Assembly: GCA_002392545.1 (NCBI GenBank)
Contig: DGHF01000223.1
Coordinates: forward strand, 1 to 8,135
DNA: 8,135 nt
Source: Ruminococcus sp. UBA3855
GTDB taxonomy: Bacteria; Bacillota; Clostridia; Oscillospirales; Ruminococcaceae
Direction: 5' to 3'
Part shown: positions 1 to 6,915 of the stretch, piece after piece
Position numbering within the stretch: position 1 is the stretch's first letter
Layout of the letters: the number at the start of each line of letters is the position of its first letter
Made by a program: the position numbers and the translations under genes
Notes under the pieces: generated by a model
Database searches by the model: none
Told to the model about the DNA's origin: nothing
The model's input: the letters and a program-made list of their open reading frames with translations, nothing else

Positions 1-63
1 GACTACATCCCGACAGATGAAGAAATTGCAAAGTCCCTTGCAAACCTCCCGAAAATGGATTAA
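1..63 (+). CDS. C-terminal end of an unidentified protein (partial)
   Basis: The window opens inside a reading frame that runs from the first base to a TAA at 61-63 and gives 20 residues ending in LPKMD. The segment is hydrophilic and acidic, with no membrane stretch or motif that would identify the family. It counts as a real gene end because the next gene starts 9 bases after its stop, with the purine-rich ribosome binding site of that gene overlapping the stop, the usual spacing in an operon. The product cannot be named from this fragment. Confidence 0.6.
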   Translation, partial: DYIPTDEEIAKSLANLPKMD

Positions 64-72
64 GGGGGTATC

Positions 73-696
73 ATGGGAAGAATCAAAGTAAAAGGTTCAG
101 CCAGAATGAAATTTCAGGCGGAATTGCTGGAAATGAATTTTACCATTCAAGGAAGTGGCAAATCTTCCGGTACGGCAATTGCTGACGGCAAAAAGAAAGT
201 CGAACAGTTGTTATTGACAATGCAGGAGCAATTGAGTTTGAATCCGGAAAGTTTCCGCTTGGAAAGTGATACTGTATCAGAAAATTATAACCGTAATTCT
301 TACACTTTTGTGAAAAAAATTTCCATTGTTGTGAAAGCTGACCTTTCCATGTTGGAACAATTGACAGATTTGGTGTCAGAGATTCCAGACACGACTTATT
401 CTACGAATTTCAAGCTTGATAATGTTCCTGAAAAGGAAAAGACCGTCATTCAGAGGGCATTCGATGACGCAAGAAAAAAGGCTGATATGATTGCATCATG
501 TTCCGGTCAAATTGTGACAGGTGTGGACGAAATCAATTATGAGTATCATGCTTTTACAGAAGAGAATGAAATGCTCCGTGGTGTTGCAGTAGCATCTGGA
601 GCAGTTTCTCAAAAATTTGCTTCAAAGCTTTCCCTCCCTGAAGAGGAGATTTCCAAAGAAGTCAACGTGATTTTCTTGATTGAATCCAAAGCATAA
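73..696 (+). CDS. SIMPL (DUF541, YggE-like) domain protein
   Basis: This 207-residue protein fits the SIMPL/DUF541 family, whose members include E. coli YggE and the mammalian SIMPL protein. The family hallmarks visible are an N-terminal I-x-V-x-G strand (residues 4-8), a middle section of alternating strands and helices, and the helix containing A-x-x-D-A-R-K-K-A-D (about 129-138), followed by a G-x-I-V-x-G-V-D-E-I segment. Many relatives are exported, but this one has no signal peptide or membrane segment, so it is probably cytoplasmic. The biochemical role of the family is not settled; YggE has been linked to oxidative stress. The start at 73 keeps the conserved first strand and has AGGGGG at 63-68 just upstream; a later ATG at 106 would cut that strand off. 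It follows the previous gene by 9 bases and is probably co-transcribed with it. No terminator is seen before the DegV gene downstream. Confidence 0.8.
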   Translation: MGRIKVKGSARMKFQAELLEMNFTIQGSGKSSGTAIADGKKKVEQLLLTMQEQLSLNPESFRLESDTVSENYNRNSYTFVKKISIVVKADLSMLEQLTDLVSEIPDTTYSTNFKLDNVPEKEKTVIQRAFDDARKKADMIASCSGQIVTGVDEINYEYHAFTEENEMLRGVAVASGAVSQKFASKLSLPEEEISKEVNVIFLIESKA

Positions 697-760
697 ATTT
701 TTTCCAGAATGGGTTGATTGTTGTTGATTAACTTAACTATAACATTGGAGACAAATTATT

Positions 761-1633
761 ATGAATAATAGCTATAAAATTTTTGTTGATACTGGTTGTG
801 ACATTGACCCTGAATTGATTAAGGGTGAATATGTTACAGTTATACCAGGGAGTTATACTGTAGGCAGTACGCTTACTAAATATGATGGGCTTGATGATGG
901 TGGAAATCTGACAAAATTTTATGACAGACAAAGAAACGGTGATGTGACACAAACAATCGCCATTACTAAAGAAGTCTTTGAGAATACATTCTCTCGTTTG
1001 GTAAGGCATGGAATCGGCGTTATTTATATTGCACTGTCAAGCAGACTTTCCAATCAGTATTATTCCGCCCAAGAGGTTAAAATGGAAATGGAAGCCAAAT
1101 ATGGGACTTTACCCCTCTATATTGTAGATTCTCGCTCAGCAACAGGCGGAATTGGTATTTTGGCAGAAATTGCAATTGCCAATAAGATGAGCGGTTATCC
1201 TATTTCAACGAATGTGGAAACATTGAATTCCATTGCCGGCACTGTCAAAAGCTGGTTTTATGTGAACGATTTGGATTACTTGCGCCGGAATGGCAAGACC
1301 TCTGCCAGCAAGTCTTTTATTGGTACATTGTTGGGTGTCAAGCCGGTTCTTGAGATTACTCCACAGGGGGAACTCCATCAAATCGGGAAGAAGTTAGGCG
1401 CAAAGAAAGCGTGTGAAATGCTTCAGGATTTGTACGTTGAAAATAAAAAAACAGCTCAAAACTGCCCTGTTTACATTACCCATTCAGACGATTATCAAAG
1501 TGCCCTCACGTTGAAAAATATGGTATTGGAAGTTTCCCCCAGAACTATCGTGAAAATTAAAACTTTGTCGCCTGTTGTCGGAGCGCATACAGGGCCGGGA
1601 GTTATTACCATTCATCATTTACCTGAATACTAA
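761..1633 (+). CDS. DegV family protein (fatty-acid-binding, FakB-like)
   Basis: This 290-residue protein has the length and motif order of DegV proteins, which hold a fatty acid between two domains; the FakB members present it to the kinase FakA for phosphorylation. Visible motifs are the N-terminal strand plus D-T-G-x-D-I (residues about 7-15), SSRLSNQYYSA (the SSxLSGTYxSA signature), VDSRSATGG (the iDSxsaSxG signature), DLDYLRRNGKTS (usually LxYLkkGGRIS), LLGVKPVLEITPQGEL (usually LLxIKPIL, then a Gly turn) and HTGPGVI near the C-terminus. Several signatures are altered: TSQ reads TQT, and GGR reads NGK. Lipid binding is therefore likely from fold but not certain. GGAG at 747-750 lies 10 bases before the ATG. 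No convincing separate promoter is seen in the 64-base gap after the SIMPL gene, so read-through is the simplest reading. No FakA-like kinase is in the window. Confidence 0.9.
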   Translation: MNNSYKIFVDTGCDIDPELIKGEYVTVIPGSYTVGSTLTKYDGLDDGGNLTKFYDRQRNGDVTQTIAITKEVFENTFSRLVRHGIGVIYIALSSRLSNQYYSAQEVKMEMEAKYGTLPLYIVDSRSATGGIGILAEIAIANKMSGYPISTNVETLNSIAGTVKSWFYVNDLDYLRRNGKTSASKSFIGTLLGVKPVLEITPQGELHQIGKKLGAKKACEMLQDLYVENKKTAQNCPVYITHSDDYQSALTLKNMVLEVSPRTIVKIKTLSPVVGAHTGPGVITIHHLPEY

Positions 1634-1643
1634 TATTATAATA

Positions 1644-1680
1644 TCAAAAAGTCCGGTGACAGTCGCCGGACTTTTATTTA
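1644..1680. terminator. Bidirectional intrinsic terminator between convergent genes
   Basis: Perfect arms at 1647-1656 (AAAAGTCCGG) and 1666-1675 (CCGGACTTTT) pair fully, and the stem continues inward through TGA/TCG with a G-T wobble to a 3-base loop at 1660-1662. T-rich sequence follows on the plus strand and an A-run (T-run on the minus strand) precedes it, so it can stop transcription from both sides. It lies 13 bases after the DegV stop, and the minus-strand operon's last stop codon (1678-1680) abuts it. Confidence 0.9.
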
Positions 1681-1902
1681 TATATTGATAAAGAATTCCA
1701 TTACGTCAATGTCGTGCTGGTCTGGTGAAATATGCCAGCTTTTGATTTCCCTGTCGAGATACAATTCTGCTTCCGGCTGGATTTCATTGTAATAAACAAT
1801 ATCGATATAGGGCAATTTTCCGGTATAAAGTACGAATTTAACATAAATCGGGTGTTTTTGATTCATATTGTGACAAGTTTCGATAAAATTTCTGATAGTC
1901 AT
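1678..1902 (-). CDS. Small protein of unknown function (74 aa), last gene of the epimerase-ART operon
   Basis: I do not recognise this protein. It has 74 residues, no signal peptide or membrane segment, and a pattern suggesting a small alpha/beta fold: a short N-terminal helix (TIRNFIETCHN), then strands around YVKFVLYT, YIDIVYYNEI, ELYLDREIKSWHI and IDVMEFFI, with an acidic second half. The start at 1902 is chosen because GAGG at 1914-1911 lies 8 bases upstream; a longer frame from 1950 would overlap the preceding gene by over 40 bases and has no better site. Only 5 bases separate it from the stop of the ADP-ribosyltransferase-like gene, so the two are surely co-transcribed. It could be an accessory, inhibitor or target of that enzyme, or simply a neighbour; the sequence does not decide. 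Confidence 0.7.
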   Translation of the reverse strand: MTIRNFIETCHNMNQKHPIYVKFVLYTGKLPYIDIVYYNEIQPEAELYLDREIKSWHISPDQHDIDVMEFFINI

Positions 1903-1907
1903 GGTAT

Positions 1908-2660
1908 TTACCTCAGTAAATTTGTAATGATTGCACGTTTCCACGCACAATAGGTGGAAATATCATCTTGACTGGGTTCAATGCCCTGATTGAGTGCAGA
2001 CAGCACACGCATTCCGGCAAGATTGCCACTCTCCGGAATCTGAACAGGAGATGGAAACGGCAGAACTCCGGTAATTTCGACATCAACCGAAATCAGAGGC
2101 GGTTTTCCGTCAGAATCAGTGATTTTCTGCTCATTGGGGGAAAGTTCGCATTCTGTCAGATGCAGACTCAGCCAAGGAGGGAGCAGAATTTCTTGTTCGT
2201 CCGGTTTTGCGTAGGAGTCAAGTGCATTTTCCACAGGAATGCAGGGTGTTCCCTCTGAAATGTGAAATTTCATCAGGGCAACGCCTTTTCTGTCACGGTA
2301 TGCGTTCAGGAATCCGGCTGTACTGGTGGAAGTGAAAGAGATAGTTTTCCCTTCTTTGGCATTGAGGAGATAATCAGAATACCGCTCCACTCTGTAGGCA
2401 GTTTGAACAGGGGCAGAACGTCCGTATTCACACGCTGAAAGCAGATTTGACAGCACATATAAAAGCCGTTCGGGTTCTTTCAAAATGACAGGGTTTAATT
2501 TTTTCCCCTCTTTGGTTCGGGCTTGTTCGGTGGAAATATCCGGATAGAACAGCGAATTCAACACAAGGTACGCTTTTCCGTCACTCCAGAAAGGGTCATC
2601 CCCCTGCACATCTCCAATGTAGTACTTGACGGCGGAAATTTGCGAAGCAGTCAAATTCAT
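1908..2660 (-). CDS. Probable R-S-E class ADP-ribosyltransferase, cytoplasmic
   Basis: This 250-residue protein carries, in order and at normal spacing, the three active-site motifs of arginine-type mono-ADP-ribosyltransferases: the Arg strand A-Y-R-V-E (Arg90), the F-T-S-T-S-T strand (STS at 111-113), and E-Q-E-I-L-L-P-P (ExE at 155-157), closely like the ExE-V/I-L-I-P-P signature of vertebrate-type ecto-ARTs and of bacterial toxins such as iota/VIP2. The N-terminal helix LTASQISAVKYY and a later helix before the Arg strand also fit this fold. The family transfers ADP-ribose from NAD+ to protein side chains; the ExE form usually targets arginine. There is no signal peptide or membrane segment, so it should act inside the cell unless exported otherwise. 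Its ATG overlaps the epimerase stop (ATGA, 2660-2657) with no Shine-Dalgarno of its own, implying translational coupling. The C-terminal 80 residues are not assigned. The ART assignment is from motifs alone; substrate and role are unknown. Confidence 0.7.
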   Translation of the reverse strand: MNLTASQISAVKYYIGDVQGDDPFWSDGKAYLVLNSLFYPDISTEQARTKEGKKLNPVILKEPERLLYVLSNLLSACEYGRSAPVQTAYRVERYSDYLLNAKEGKTISFTSTSTAGFLNAYRDRKGVALMKFHISEGTPCIPVENALDSYAKPDEQEILLPPWLSLHLTECELSPNEQKITDSDGKPPLISVDVEITGVLPFPSPVQIPESGNLAGMRVLSALNQGIEPSQDDISTYCAWKRAIITNLLR

Positions 2661-3664
2661 ACTACTGTACGGAAATGCTGATGGAAAGTGGTGCTTTCGT
2701 TGGGAGCTAATTCACGATAGCCGGTCAAATCTGCTGGTAAATCGAGATTAGGCGCATCAATCATGGCAGACATTGGCTCAGGGCAGAAATAGCCATTAAA
2801 GCCCTTATCATTCCACATAATCCAGAATTTGTATTCTTCTCCGACAGTATAGCAGATTTTCTTACCGCTTTCAATATCTTCTGCAATGATACCATAGTAA
2901 TCTTCATCATTGAAAAGCATATGTTCAGCGAAATACATTTCATTGTCGATATTCTGCAAAACAGGACAGCGGTTTCCGGAACGGTATTCAAAGTCGGGAA
3001 CATCCAGTTCCGCCATTTCAAGAGTGGGCAGGCATCTTTCATTCAAAAGACAACGCTTTCCAATTGGTACAGTAACTCTTTCATCAATTTCCTTTGCACC
3101 CTCCACAAAGGGGGAATTGATAGTTGTGTGAGTAGCTACAGAAATGGGCATCTGCTTGTCAGAAAGATTTGTCAGAGTAAATTCATATTGCAGACCGTCC
3201 GCAGAAAGTGTGAAACAGAATTCCGCCTTGAAACGAATAGGCAGGTATTCAAAGAAGGGGTCTCTCTCGTCGAAAAGATATTCTGTCTTGCACCATGCAC
3301 TGTTTTCGTCGGCTTTATGTTCCACAATGGTGTGAGGTCTCTTGTGCAGGAAACCGTGAATATGATTATTATAGGGTGCGCTCTCGTTGACAGGGAGATG
3401 ATAAACAGCATCAGAAGTTTTCAATACACCATCAGCGAAGCGGTTCGGCAGATAGAGGGTAGGAAGTCCCCAGACCTCTGCGGAATGAATCAGTTCATCA
3501 TAAGTGTTGGTATCCTTGAAACGGAAAAATTCAACGCCGTTTGTTTCGTCACGCAGACGAATAACATTTGAGCCGAGGTCGGGTGCGATGAGTGCGGTAT
3601 ATCCTCCGGCATTCAGGCGGACACAGGGCATATTGCCCCACTGCATCATTTGAGTTGTATTCAT
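2657..3664 (-). CDS. Aldose 1-epimerase (galactose mutarotase, GalM-like)
   Basis: This 335-residue protein belongs to the aldose 1-epimerase family, which interconverts alpha and beta anomers of free sugars in the cytoplasm. The catalytic set can be placed: His103 in N-N-H-I-H-G, His179 in A-T-H-T-T-I-N-S-P-F, and the general base Glu297 in C-P-E-P-M-S. The substrate-loop signature PTLYLPNRFADG is at about 68-79. Length matches the family (about 300-350). The start at 3664 is chosen over an in-frame ATG seven codons upstream (3685), because GGAGG at 3678-3674 sits 9 bases before it, whereas the upstream ATG would overlap that site. It is the first gene of a minus-strand operon with a promoter at 3733-3705, and its stop overlaps the next start by ATGA. 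The sugar it acts on (glucose, galactose or another) cannot be read from the sequence. Confidence 0.88.
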   Translation of the reverse strand: MNTTQMMQWGNMPCVRLNAGGYTALIAPDLGSNVIRLRDETNGVEFFRFKDTNTYDELIHSAEVWGLPTLYLPNRFADGVLKTSDAVYHLPVNESAPYNNHIHGFLHKRPHTIVEHKADENSAWCKTEYLFDERDPFFEYLPIRFKAEFCFTLSADGLQYEFTLTNLSDKQMPISVATHTTINSPFVEGAKEIDERVTVPIGKRCLLNERCLPTLEMAELDVPDFEYRSGNRCPVLQNIDNEMYFAEHMLFNDEDYYGIIAEDIESGKKICYTVGEEYKFWIMWNDKGFNGYFCPEPMSAMIDAPNLDLPADLTGYRELAPNESTTFHQHFRTVV

Positions 3665-3673
3665 AATAGTATG

Positions 3674-3678
3674 CCTCC
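3674..3678 (-). promoter_or_regulatory. Ribosome binding site fixing the epimerase start
   Basis: GGAGG on the minus strand lies 9 bases before the ATG at 3664. It decides against the longer frame starting at 3685, whose first codons overlap this site. Confidence 0.8.
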
Positions 3679-3704
3679 ATATCATAAAAAATTAAGGTAA
3701 TTTC

Positions 3705-3733
3705 ATTGTAACATATTTCTCCGGATTTGTCCA
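3705..3733 (-). promoter_or_regulatory. Sigma-A-type promoter for the epimerase-ART operon
   Basis: Read on the minus strand, TGGACA (3733-3728) is followed by a 17-base spacer and TACAAT (3710-3705), with TGT directly before the -10 (an extended -10). Each hexamer differs from consensus at one position. Initiation would fall near 3698, leaving a leader of about 34 bases before the ATG at 3664. Confidence 0.75.
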
Positions 3734-3756
3734 GTATTCAAACCAAATGTCCCCGA

Positions 3757-3789
3757 TTTGCACAGCTATTTTTTCGGAATTTGTGCAAA
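3757..3789. repeat. Inverted repeat TTTGCACA-N17-TGTGCAAA in the divergent promoter region
   Basis: Arms at 3757-3764 and 3782-3789 are perfect reverse complements over 8 bases, with flanking GA/TC pairing beyond a single extra A on the right. The 17-base spacer contains a T-run. It lies between the two divergent promoters, starting 24 bases upstream of the minus-strand -35 and ending 65 bases before the plus-strand -35. It could be a regulator binding site; the binding protein is unknown. Confidence 0.5.
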
Positions 3790-3854
3790 ATCACGAAAAT
3801 AGGATAGGAATATAAAAAAACTACTGGATTATGCCGAAAAATGCGGAAACACCC

Positions 3855-3883
3855 TTGCAAAATGCCTGAAAGCGTGGTATAAT
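3855..3883 (+). promoter_or_regulatory. Sigma-A-type promoter for the yfhO-family gene
   Basis: TTGCAA (3855-3860), a 17-base spacer and a perfect TATAAT (3878-3883), with TGG before the -10 giving an extended element. Initiation would fall near 3890, giving a leader of about 47 bases to the ATG at 3937. The ribosome binding site AAGGAGG at 3924-3930 is 6 bases from that ATG. Confidence 0.85.
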
Positions 3884-3936
3884 AACGGTATCTGCGAATT
3901 TTCAAGAAATCCGTAAAAGAGAAAAGGAGGACAAAT

Positions 3937-6915
3937 ATGGCAAATTCAAAAGCGGTGCTTCCGTCACCGCAGTCACGCCCCAGCATTGGGGAGGTTCTGA
4001 AACGCTGGGCAGTTCAGAACACTTCGTACATTATCGCCTTTTTCATTCCGGTGATATTGATGTGCATTGCGTATGCCCTTTTCAAATTCTATCCTTTCGG
4101 GGATAATTCCGTGCTCGTACTTGACCTGAACGCACAGTATATCTATTACTTTGAGGCTTTACGAGATGCATTCTGGGATGCTGGAAAGAGTTTCTTCTAT
4201 AACTGGAGTCGTAACCTTTCCGGCGGTTATATGGGTATCATTGGCTACTATCTGGCAAGCCCATTCACGCTGATTGTCATGTTAATGCCAAGAAAGCTGA
4301 TTTTGACAAGTATGTTGATTATGATACTCTGCAAAATCGGGAGCGCAAGCGTGACAATGAACCTGTATTTACAGAAATCCAAAAATCTGAATCCTCTCCA
4401 TGCAACGATTTTCAGCGTGCTTTTTTCGCTTTGTGCGTATATGGTCATTCAGACAATTGACCCTATGTGGCTGGATGGTCTTGTCACATTGCCCCTGATT
4501 GCACTGGGACTGGAGCACCTGATTGACGATGGCAGAAAGCTGAATTATATCATTCCGCTGGCAGTGATGTTTGTGGCAAATTTCTACATTGGTTATATGA
4601 TAGGAATTTTCGTAGTATTCTATTTTGTTTACTATCTGTTTTTCGGCAGTGACGAAGGAAGAGGAAAATTCTCCAATTATGTATATATCTGTATCAATTT
4701 CGGGATTTCCTCTCTGGTAGCAGTATTATGTTCGGCATTCATGATTCTTCCGGTTTATAATTCGCTCCGTATGGGTAAATTTGATTTCACCGACCCTGAC
4801 TACAGTTTCCAGACACAATTCAAGCCGATTGACATTCTGGCACAATTGCTGGTTGCACAGTATGACTCTGTCAATGTACAGGGACACCCTGAAATTTATT
4901 GTGGAATCCTGACGGTTGTATTATTGCCGTTGTTCTTCATGTGCAAGAAAATTTCCATGAGGAAGAAGCTGGGGTATGGTTTCCTGCTGACGGTGATGTT
5001 TTTCAGCATGTATATCAAGCCTATTGATATGTGGTGGCACGGCGGACAAGTTCCGAACTGGTTGCCTTTCCGTTATTCCTTCATTATTTCGTTTATCTTG
5101 CTGAGTATGGGTGCAATGGCATTCAAGGAAATTGAAAGCATCGACACTGGAAAACTGGGAGCAATCTTTTTCGGATTGCTGGCAATTATTTTGTATATTG
5201 GCGACAAAGAATATGAATGGCTTGACATGATGGGTTCAATTTGGCTTTCCATTGGTCTGGCTGGTGTTTATCTGCTGGTACTTTACGGAATCAGCCGTGA
5301 CAGTTCCAAAAAATTCTTACCGATTTTGTTAATCCTGATGATTTCTGGCGAACTCGTCTATAACAGCATTGAGACATTGCATGATATTGATGATGAAGTA
5401 GCCTATTCTAAAAAATCTTCTTATGAAACTTTTGTGGAGTCTGGTCGGGCAACCGTGGATTTGATGGAACAGCATGACGCTGGTCTGTACCGTTCCGAGA
5501 AGACATTCAGCCGTTGTATCAATGACAATCTGGCATTTGGCTTGAAAGGTCTGACACATTCCAGCTCCGTTATGAATGCGAAAATCCTTTCTTTTGTGGA
5601 GGGGTTAGGCTATAATTCCAGAAGTTATTACAGCCGTTATGAAGGCACAACGGAAATCGGGGATTCTATTCTTGGTATCAAGTATGTACTTGACAGGGGA
5701 ACAGGTTCAGACCGTCCGTTACTGCATGAAGCTTATACAAAGGTAGATACCTACACTTACAAGGACAAAAGCGACAGGGACAACATGGACAACCCCAAAG
5801 AAAAAAGCATTTCCATTTATGAGAATCCGAATGCCCTTTCGATTGGTTTCATGGCAGATGAACAGGTCATCAGAATTGCAAGACTTGGAAACGATAATCC
5901 TTTCAATTCTCAGAATATCTTGTTAAGTAGTATGGTAGGCAATACCTACTTTGACGAAACAAGCGTGATTGGCGACCATACAGAATATTATACCAGAATT
6001 GACGTTGGTGAGCCTGTTTTGGGTGCGGTCACTGTCTCTGATTATAATGGTCAGGCTTGTTACACAAAGATGGATTCCGGAGACCCGACAATTGACTACC
6101 GTTTCACCGTTACCAGTGAACAAGAAATTTTCTGTTTCCTGAAAACCGAAAATGAACAGTTCGTCAACCTCTGGTATGGTACAAAAACCGCTGACGAGGA
6201 AGATTATACTTTCAAACCCTATGGACAGTATTTCGAAACGCATAACTATAGTATTATCAGCCTTGGAAAACAGCCCATTGGCACAGAAATTTCACTCCGT
6301 CTGACGGTTGCCAATGACCAGAACGCTACCATTATTAAAGAGCCATTCTTCTATTATTTCGACCGTGACCAGTTTCAGACCGATATTGACAAGCTGAAAG
6401 CAAATCAGCTTCAGGTTGAAAAATATACTGACACCTATATCAAGGGAACTGTCAATGCCCCTGAAGGACAGGTATTGTTCACTTCCATTCCCTATGAAGA
6501 GGGCTGGACAGTCAAGGTTGACGGTACAAAAGTCGAAACGACTTCTTGTCTGGATGCTGTGATTTATGTACCTCTTTCCGCTGGAATGCATACTGTCACA
6601 TTCTCCTATACTCCCCCCGGATTTGTTGCCGGTGTGTTCATGCTGTTCGTGGGAATTGGCATGATGGTGGTATTCTACCAGTATGACAAGAAAAATAATA
6701 AAGTTCTCATTGCAAAGGCTAGAAATAAAAAACGCTCCGAAATTCAGAACGCTAATCAGAAAAAGAATGCTTCTGCTAAACCAGCAGAAACCAAACCTGC
6801 TGAACCCAAAAAAGAAGAACCTCCCACTCCGGAAGAATCCGAAGAAGTGGAGGAAATTGAGATTGTTCTTGAACCTCCGCTTGATACAGCCGAGGGCGGT
6901 TCTGACGAAGCCTGA
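3937..6915 (+). CDS. yfhO: YfhO family polytopic membrane protein with charged C-terminal tail
   Basis: This 992-residue protein is a YfhO-family (GT-C-like) membrane protein; B. subtilis YfhO is required for glycosylation of lipoteichoic acid. The first membrane segment is at about 31-49, followed by the family signature YPFGDNSVLVLDLNAQY (52-68, with the conserved Asp of the first outer loop), the G-Y-Y-L-A-S-P-F segment (103-110), D-P-M-W-L-D-G-L (175-182) and about ten further hydrophobic segments up to residue 485. A large soluble region (about 486-890) contains D-S-I-L-G-I-K-Y-V-L (576-585) and ends in the typical I-P-Y-E-E-G-W-T-V-K-V-D-G motif (851-863). A last membrane segment (about 896-914) precedes a 78-residue tail rich in Lys, Pro and Glu, unusual for the family. 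It appears to be transcribed alone from its own promoter and terminator. The glycan it modifies is not indicated by the neighbours. Confidence 0.9.
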   Translation: MANSKAVLPSPQSRPSIGEVLKRWAVQNTSYIIAFFIPVILMCIAYALFKFYPFGDNSVLVLDLNAQYIYYFEALRDAFWDAGKSFFYNWSRNLSGGYMGIIGYYLASPFTLIVMLMPRKLILTSMLIMILCKIGSASVTMNLYLQKSKNLNPLHATIFSVLFSLCAYMVIQTIDPMWLDGLVTLPLIALGLEHLIDDGRKLNYIIPLAVMFVANFYIGYMIGIFVVFYFVYYLFFGSDEGRGKFSNYVYICINFGISSLVAVLCSAFMILPVYNSLRMGKFDFTDPDYSFQTQFKPIDILAQLLVAQYDSVNVQGHPEIYCGILTVVLLPLFFMCKKISMRKKLGYGFLLTVMFFSMYIKPIDMWWHGGQVPNWLPFRYSFIISFILLSMGAMAFKEIESIDTGKLGAIFFGLLAIILYIGDKEYEWLDMMGSIWLSIGLAGVYLLVLYGISRDSSKKFLPILLILMISGELVYNSIETLHDIDDEVAYSKKSSYETFVESGRATVDLMEQHDAGLYRSEKTFSRCINDNLAFGLKGLTHSSSVMNAKILSFVEGLGYNSRSYYSRYEGTTEIGDSILGIKYVLDRGTGSDRPLLHEAYTKVDTYTYKDKSDRDNMDNPKEKSISIYENPNALSIGFMADEQVIRIARLGNDNPFNSQNILLSSMVGNTYFDETSVIGDHTEYYTRIDVGEPVLGAVTVSDYNGQACYTKMDSGDPTIDYRFTVTSEQEIFCFLKTENEQFVNLWYGTKTADEEDYTFKPYGQYFETHNYSIISLGKQPIGTEISLRLTVANDQNATIIKEPFFYYFDRDQFQTDIDKLKANQLQVEKYTDTYIKGTVNAPEGQVLFTSIPYEEGWTVKVDGTKVETTSCLDAVIYVPLSAGMHTVTFSYTPPGFVAGVFMLFVGIGMMVVFYQYDKKNNKVLIAKARNKKRSEIQNANQKKNASAKPAETKPAEPKKEEPPTPEESEEVEEIEIVLEPPLDTAEGGSDEA

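Noticed and set aside
714..743. TTGATT-N18-TATAAC as a promoter for the DegV gene
   Set aside because: Transcription would begin near 750, on or after the GGAG ribosome binding site at 747-750, so the message would lack it. The hexamers are also weak.
1903..1950. Longer start (1950) for the 74-residue protein
   Set aside because: It would overlap the ART-like gene by over 40 bases; GAGG 8 bases before 1902 supports the shorter form.
2921..3571. 216-codon open frame on the plus strand
   Set aside because: It is antisense to the epimerase, has no ribosome binding site or recognisable family, and the opposite frame carries clear catalytic motifs.
3665..3685. Longer epimerase start at 3685
   Set aside because: This ATG overlaps the GGAGG that serves the ATG at 3664 and has no ribosome binding site of its own.
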